From Trachemys scripta elegans (lineage: Eukaryota; Chordata; Testudines; Emydidae), in contig NC_048298.1 in NCBI RefSeq assembly GCF_013100865.1, positions 287,351,206 through 287,415,205 on the forward strand: 64,000 nt of DNA, written 5' to 3'. Shown piece after piece: positions 60,081 through 64,000 of the stretch (the stretch's first letter is position 1; the number at the start of each line of letters is the position of its first letter). The notes below the pieces were generated by a model. That model worked only from the letters and a program-made list of their open reading frames with translations, ran no database searches and was not told the DNA's origin. The position numbers and the translations under genes are program-made.

Positions 60081-60755
60081 CATAGCACTGTCTCTTTCCA
60101 TTGCATACTAAAGTCCAAATCCTGAGGACACTTATGTGGCTAAAAGCAGCTTCAAAGTTATGGTAGGGGGCCAAAGCAATGGAGGCCCCTGCACAGAGGG
60201 ACTTGGCAGAGCTTCCGGGGTGCACTCCAGACCAGTGAGGGGCTGTGTCACCCTTGCCCTGCAACCTGGAGCGCCTCACAATGCTTTTGCTAAGATGCAG
60301 ATCTGTTCCTACTCCCCTTCCTTGCCAAAAAGAATGGTCATTTGAGAGGTGATTGCCCATCAGCTTTGATGACACCTGCTAGAGGCATCAACTTGTCCTT
60401 TGTCTTTGAGAAACTAGTTTATCCAGACTTGTCTGGTTAGCACATTTCAGACCTAATTTTCGCATACGTTTATAACTTTACATATAATGTTACTACACAC
60501 ATTTCATCATGCTATTATTGATGAGTAAGATATTAGTTTTCAAATGATACCTCACAAGGCATATTTTGTACAAAGATTATTACAATAGTGTGTAGGGTGT
60601 GAATACAGGGGTGCATTTGATCACAGCACTGTCTCTTTCCATTGCACACTAAAGCTAAAGTCCAAATCCTGAGCACAGTTCCATGGCTAAAAGGAGCTTC
60701 AAAGTTACGGGTCTTCTGCACTAGGGGGCCAAAGCAACAGAAGTCCCTGCACAGG
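60081..60755. repeat. Diverged direct repeat pair around an LTR-like fragment
   Basis: 60081-60200 and 60622-60755 align with high similarity (agcactgtctctttccattg, ccaaatcctgag, taaaag.agcttcaaagtta, tagggggccaaagcaa), with small insertions in the second. Between them, 60440-60612 in reverse matches the LTR-like repeat at 21426 (gatacctcacaaggcatatt ttgtacaaag). Together they may be parts of one larger retroelement. Confidence 0.6.
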
Positions 60756-61003
60756 GTCTCTTGGCATCACTTGCATGCTGCGGAGAAGATCACTATGATG
60801 GGACTCCATAGTTTGTGCAGAGGAAACAATGTGGGAATGTCAAGGGTGGCCAGTGGGTCCTGCACAACATGAATCCATTTGGCCACAGAGCTTAGGAGCT
60901 ACAGCAGGTCAGCTCTTCTACTCATTCCATATACATTAGTAGCGGTCACATCCCAGCTGCATTACTGGACAAGTGAAAGAGAAGTTACAATGCTAGTGGC
61001 GGG

Positions 61004-61124
61004 AGGGTAACCAGATATCCTGATTTTATAGGGACACTCCCGATATTTGGGGCTTTATCTTATATAGATGCCTATTAGCCCCCACCCCCGTCTCGATTTT
61101 TCACACTTGCTGTCTGGTCACACC
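61004..61124. mobile_element. Short MITE (GGTGACCAGA-type termini)
   Basis: Left end agggtaaccagatatcctga and right end tgctgtctggtcacacc are inverted. The interior has tttatagggacactcccgat ... cccgtctcgatttttcacac. This 120-bp unit is a common reptile repeat; family name uncertain. Confidence 0.7.
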
Positions 61125-63839
61125 AGCTGGGGGAGTGAGGATTCTTTCTCTTCCAACCCCCTCACATAGTTTCCTCATGCAAACTCTTTACCTTAACCTT
61201 TGCTTGCCTGGTCAGGAATTGGGCCTGAGTCATCAAAGGAAAAAATAATGAAACTTCTTCAGTGAATTGTTTTTATTTACCACAATGAGATTTTGGTTTT
61301 GTCGATGTTGTATGTGCAGTTTCTCTATTGGAGGGGTAAGAAACAACAAGGACAATAGATTATCGGGGTCACTTCTTCCACCTTTACTCATGTTGAGGTA
61401 TATCTGACTATGCAAAAAGTCCCACTGATGAGGCTGCTCATGGAGTAAGGTGAGAAAGGGTAGCAGAATCAGGCCCATTATAATTAATAATGCTTAACAG
61501 AAAACATGTTATTGCTTGTGGGGAGGGACGTGGGAAATTTTTTATTATTTGAGTGTTAATTGGTAGTAAGTGAAGGTTCGCTATATTATGCCAGCAGATG
61601 TTGCTTTATGACTACATTAATGTTAATGATTTCCTCTTGCTGCATGTGAAAACTATTTAATCTATTTCTAGCTCATTGTATAGCTTGCCTCCTGTTATTG
61701 GAGCTCCAGTTGTTTTTCTGAGTGTCACCCAAGTGGGGTGGGTATTTTGTATAGATGTTCTATAGGTAATTTAGTAGGAGTTGCAATTACTACATTCCAT
61801 TTATAAAATATTCCTTTTGCAACCTCTAGTTACATAGGGCAAGAGTCTCAAAGGTAAATGAAAGATGAAATCAATGGAAGTTAGGAGCATATATACTTTT
61901 GGGGATCTGGGCCATAGGCGTCAATGGTTAAACTTAATAAGTTAAAGATCGAAGGAAATGACTAAGAACGGCAGCTTTTCTGGCTGCAAAGCCTTCTTCG
62001 GGATTAGATAATCTTTCCAAAATTGCTTGTGCAACTGCTGATAATGGTAACTGGGGCCCAAATGTTTATTCTCTTATTGTTGAAATCTCTCTATTTTTCC
62101 TGCATGCCATTAAAAAAGCACCACCATGGGATTCAAGAAAGAATTTCCAAGCAGTCTGAAGCATGGGCTGAACAGGTGTTAAAACTGCGTTCATTGGAGC
62201 AAGGTATACTTTGGCCTCATCAAACCAATGCAAGCATTAAAAAGGCAGTCAGGGGGTAAACCAATGACAGCTGAAGAGTTTGGAGTCATCTCACATTAGC
62301 TCCACCCCATAATTTGATTTTTGTTGTTATTCTATATTCATTTTTACTGTGTTATTATTCATGTATCTGGCACTGCAAACGTACATGATACCATCTAGCA
62401 GTAGGCAATTGTTATCTGCCCCAAAGGACCTATAATCTTATTATTAATGATTAATGTATATTGTACTAGCACCTAGCAGCCTCAGTTAAGGATCAGGGCC
62501 AACTGTACATACGTTGCATTGCTGAATCACCTTCACTGTGATTGGATTAGTAGGAAAGATGTGGGTGGTTCCAGTCCTACTCTCTCATCCAGGCAAACCA
62601 TGTGCTACATTCAGTGCAGAAATTGCAATGAGAAGGGCAACAGATGTAGATGAAATGGTTTCTCTGCCTTTCCAGAGTTACTTCTGTAAAGGCAACTGCA
62701 TGCCCCTGTAGGTTGTAGTTGGGTACAGGTTTTTTTGATGGAAGCCTACATTTGCCATGTCTTTAGGCATCTGTAGCATTTTATAGGGGCAGCAATGCCA
62801 TCTGCTGCTCTACTACACACTGTTGGCACTGTCAGGATTGTCTGTGACCACTTATTAGAGATTTCCCTGCTTATATAGCACTTGAGGTCTTCTAAATATC
62901 TGGCCCACACAGGTATAGTGAAAAACAGATGGGGAAATTCTGGAAGGCTGTCAGATACTATGATATTGATGGTGTTACAAGAACGTTACAAAACAGAATG
63001 GAATATTACAGAATGGGATGTGCCCATTGCAGCATGAATGAGTCTCAGAATAAGAGGCTGTTCAGTAATTTGTTGAAGGATAAGAGAGTGGGCATTTGGC
63101 CTGTGCAGTATAAATAAGCTATTCGAGGAGTATGAGACAGCATTGAGAGAAACATGGAGTCGGGGAAGAACAAGGTGATAAATGAGGCAACGAGGAATCA
63201 GATCCTACGTAGGTCAGATCCTAAGGCAGAGGTTGAAGGAGATGAAAACAGAGAAAGAGGGACCCTCCTCCACATATACCCCATAATATGGAGTGCCCCA
63301 GACATTGGAAGTGATTATGGCCATGAAATATTCCAGCATCTTGTGAACTATGGAAGAAACACCATGTTTCAAAAGGCCCTGGTGAGCATGTATCACTCTC
63401 CATACTTTAATAACAATACCGGTAAGAAATTCATAAACCTCCATTTTGGTGATTTATTTCAACAAGGAGATGGACACAGAACAAAAACCAAAGCATCACG
63501 TGAGACTAGGGGGATACGTTCATATTCTCATGTCAGTTAAAGAGAACTGAAATCACGGTCAATTCATTTCAGTCTAGGTGGAGCTGGTAGTGTCATCTAT
63601 AGATCAGATTGCCTAACAATTTCCATCATAACTCCCTGTGTTCAGTTGCATAAAACTTTGCCAAAAACTTTAATCATTTGGGCTGAGATTTACCAGGCCT
63701 GATGTCTGCCTCAGGCTGATATTTTTTTTCGCATATCAACTAAAATAGCTCAGCCATTTCCAAGCATGATGTTAGAGAACAATATGTTGTTTTGACCCTG
63801 CTAAAAAATTCTCAGCTGTTCCATTGAGATGCCCTAGCA

Positions 63840-64000
63840 CAGGGGTCGGCAACGTTTGGCACACAGCTCGCCAGGGTAAGCACCCTAGTGGGCCGGGCCA
63901 GTTTATTTACCTGCTGACGCGGCAGGTTCGGCCGATCGCAGCCCCCACTGGCCGCAGTTTGCCGTCCCGGGCCAATGGGGGCGGCGGGAAGGGGCGCAGG
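63840..64000. mobile_element. Non-autonomous hAT element, cut by the window end
   Basis: It begins CAGGGGTCGGCAACGTTTGG, a hAT-like terminus, and continues GC-rich (gtgggccgggccagtttatt, gttcggccgatcgcagcccc, caatgggggcggcggga). The other terminus lies beyond the window. Confidence 0.75.

Noticed and set aside
63154..63540. 128-codon plus-strand ORF
   Set aside because: No recognised domain, no convincing splice or promoter context, and the length is within chance for 64 kb. It could be an old transposon remnant.

Overview
The window is vertebrate nuclear DNA, most likely from a turtle (Testudines). The call rests on the repeats: many CR1-type LINE copies whose closest match in memory is the turtle lineage, a tRNA-derived SINE with a CR1-like tail, MIR/CORE-type SINEs, several non-autonomous hAT families with 8-bp-type target duplications, palindromic MITEs, and terminal-repeat fragments of a Penelope-like retroelement (PLE). 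Nothing bacterial is present: no operons, CRISPR arrays or rRNA.

Almost every ORF is a chance ORF or a transposon relic. I can, however, assemble one split gene on the minus strand across most of the left half. A CpG-dense segment at about 47.58-47.83 kb looks like its promoter and untranslated first exon. The first coding exon is 30468-30085. It is followed by small exons at 27832-27801, 23462-23413, 17441-17377, 10785-10687, 2505-2461 and 1239-1178, and possibly 361-332. A strong splice acceptor sits on the last two bases of the left edge. Every intron is GT-AG, the phases chain without a break (1,0,2,1,1,1,0), and the seven main exons give 735 nt, exactly 245 codons. The protein is rich in Glu, Ser, Lys and Asp and probably disordered. 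I do not recognise it. It continues beyond the left edge.

Region by region: 0-3 kb holds the last exons and a long hairpin. 4.5-6.3 kb is a three-level nest, a hAT element holding a CR1 copy that holds a PLE fragment. 10.5-17.5 kb has two exons, a SINE split by a PLE inverted array that contains the assembly gap (331 N), and a broken CR1. 18-25 kb has MITEs, a hAT element, an LTR-like repeat and an exon. 27-30.5 kb has the first two coding exons. 31.5-39.2 kb is a dense transposon block: CR1 with a hAT inside, a probable solo LTR, a CR1 with a relic ORF1 esterase region, and a long CR1 holding a SINE flanked by an 81-bp perfect direct repeat. 42-46 kb is a cluster of short palindromic repeats. 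46.4-47.9 kb has a PLE fragment and the CpG promoter. 48.96-49.93 kb is CR1. 50-64 kb is mostly unannotatable sequence with scattered SINE, MITE, LTR-like and hAT pieces.

The points most worth following are the uncharacterised gene, hammerhead-ribozyme-like cores in the PLE fragments, the 81-bp duplication around a SINE, and the palindromic structure on both sides of the assembly gap. Repeat family names come from memory and were not checked against a library.
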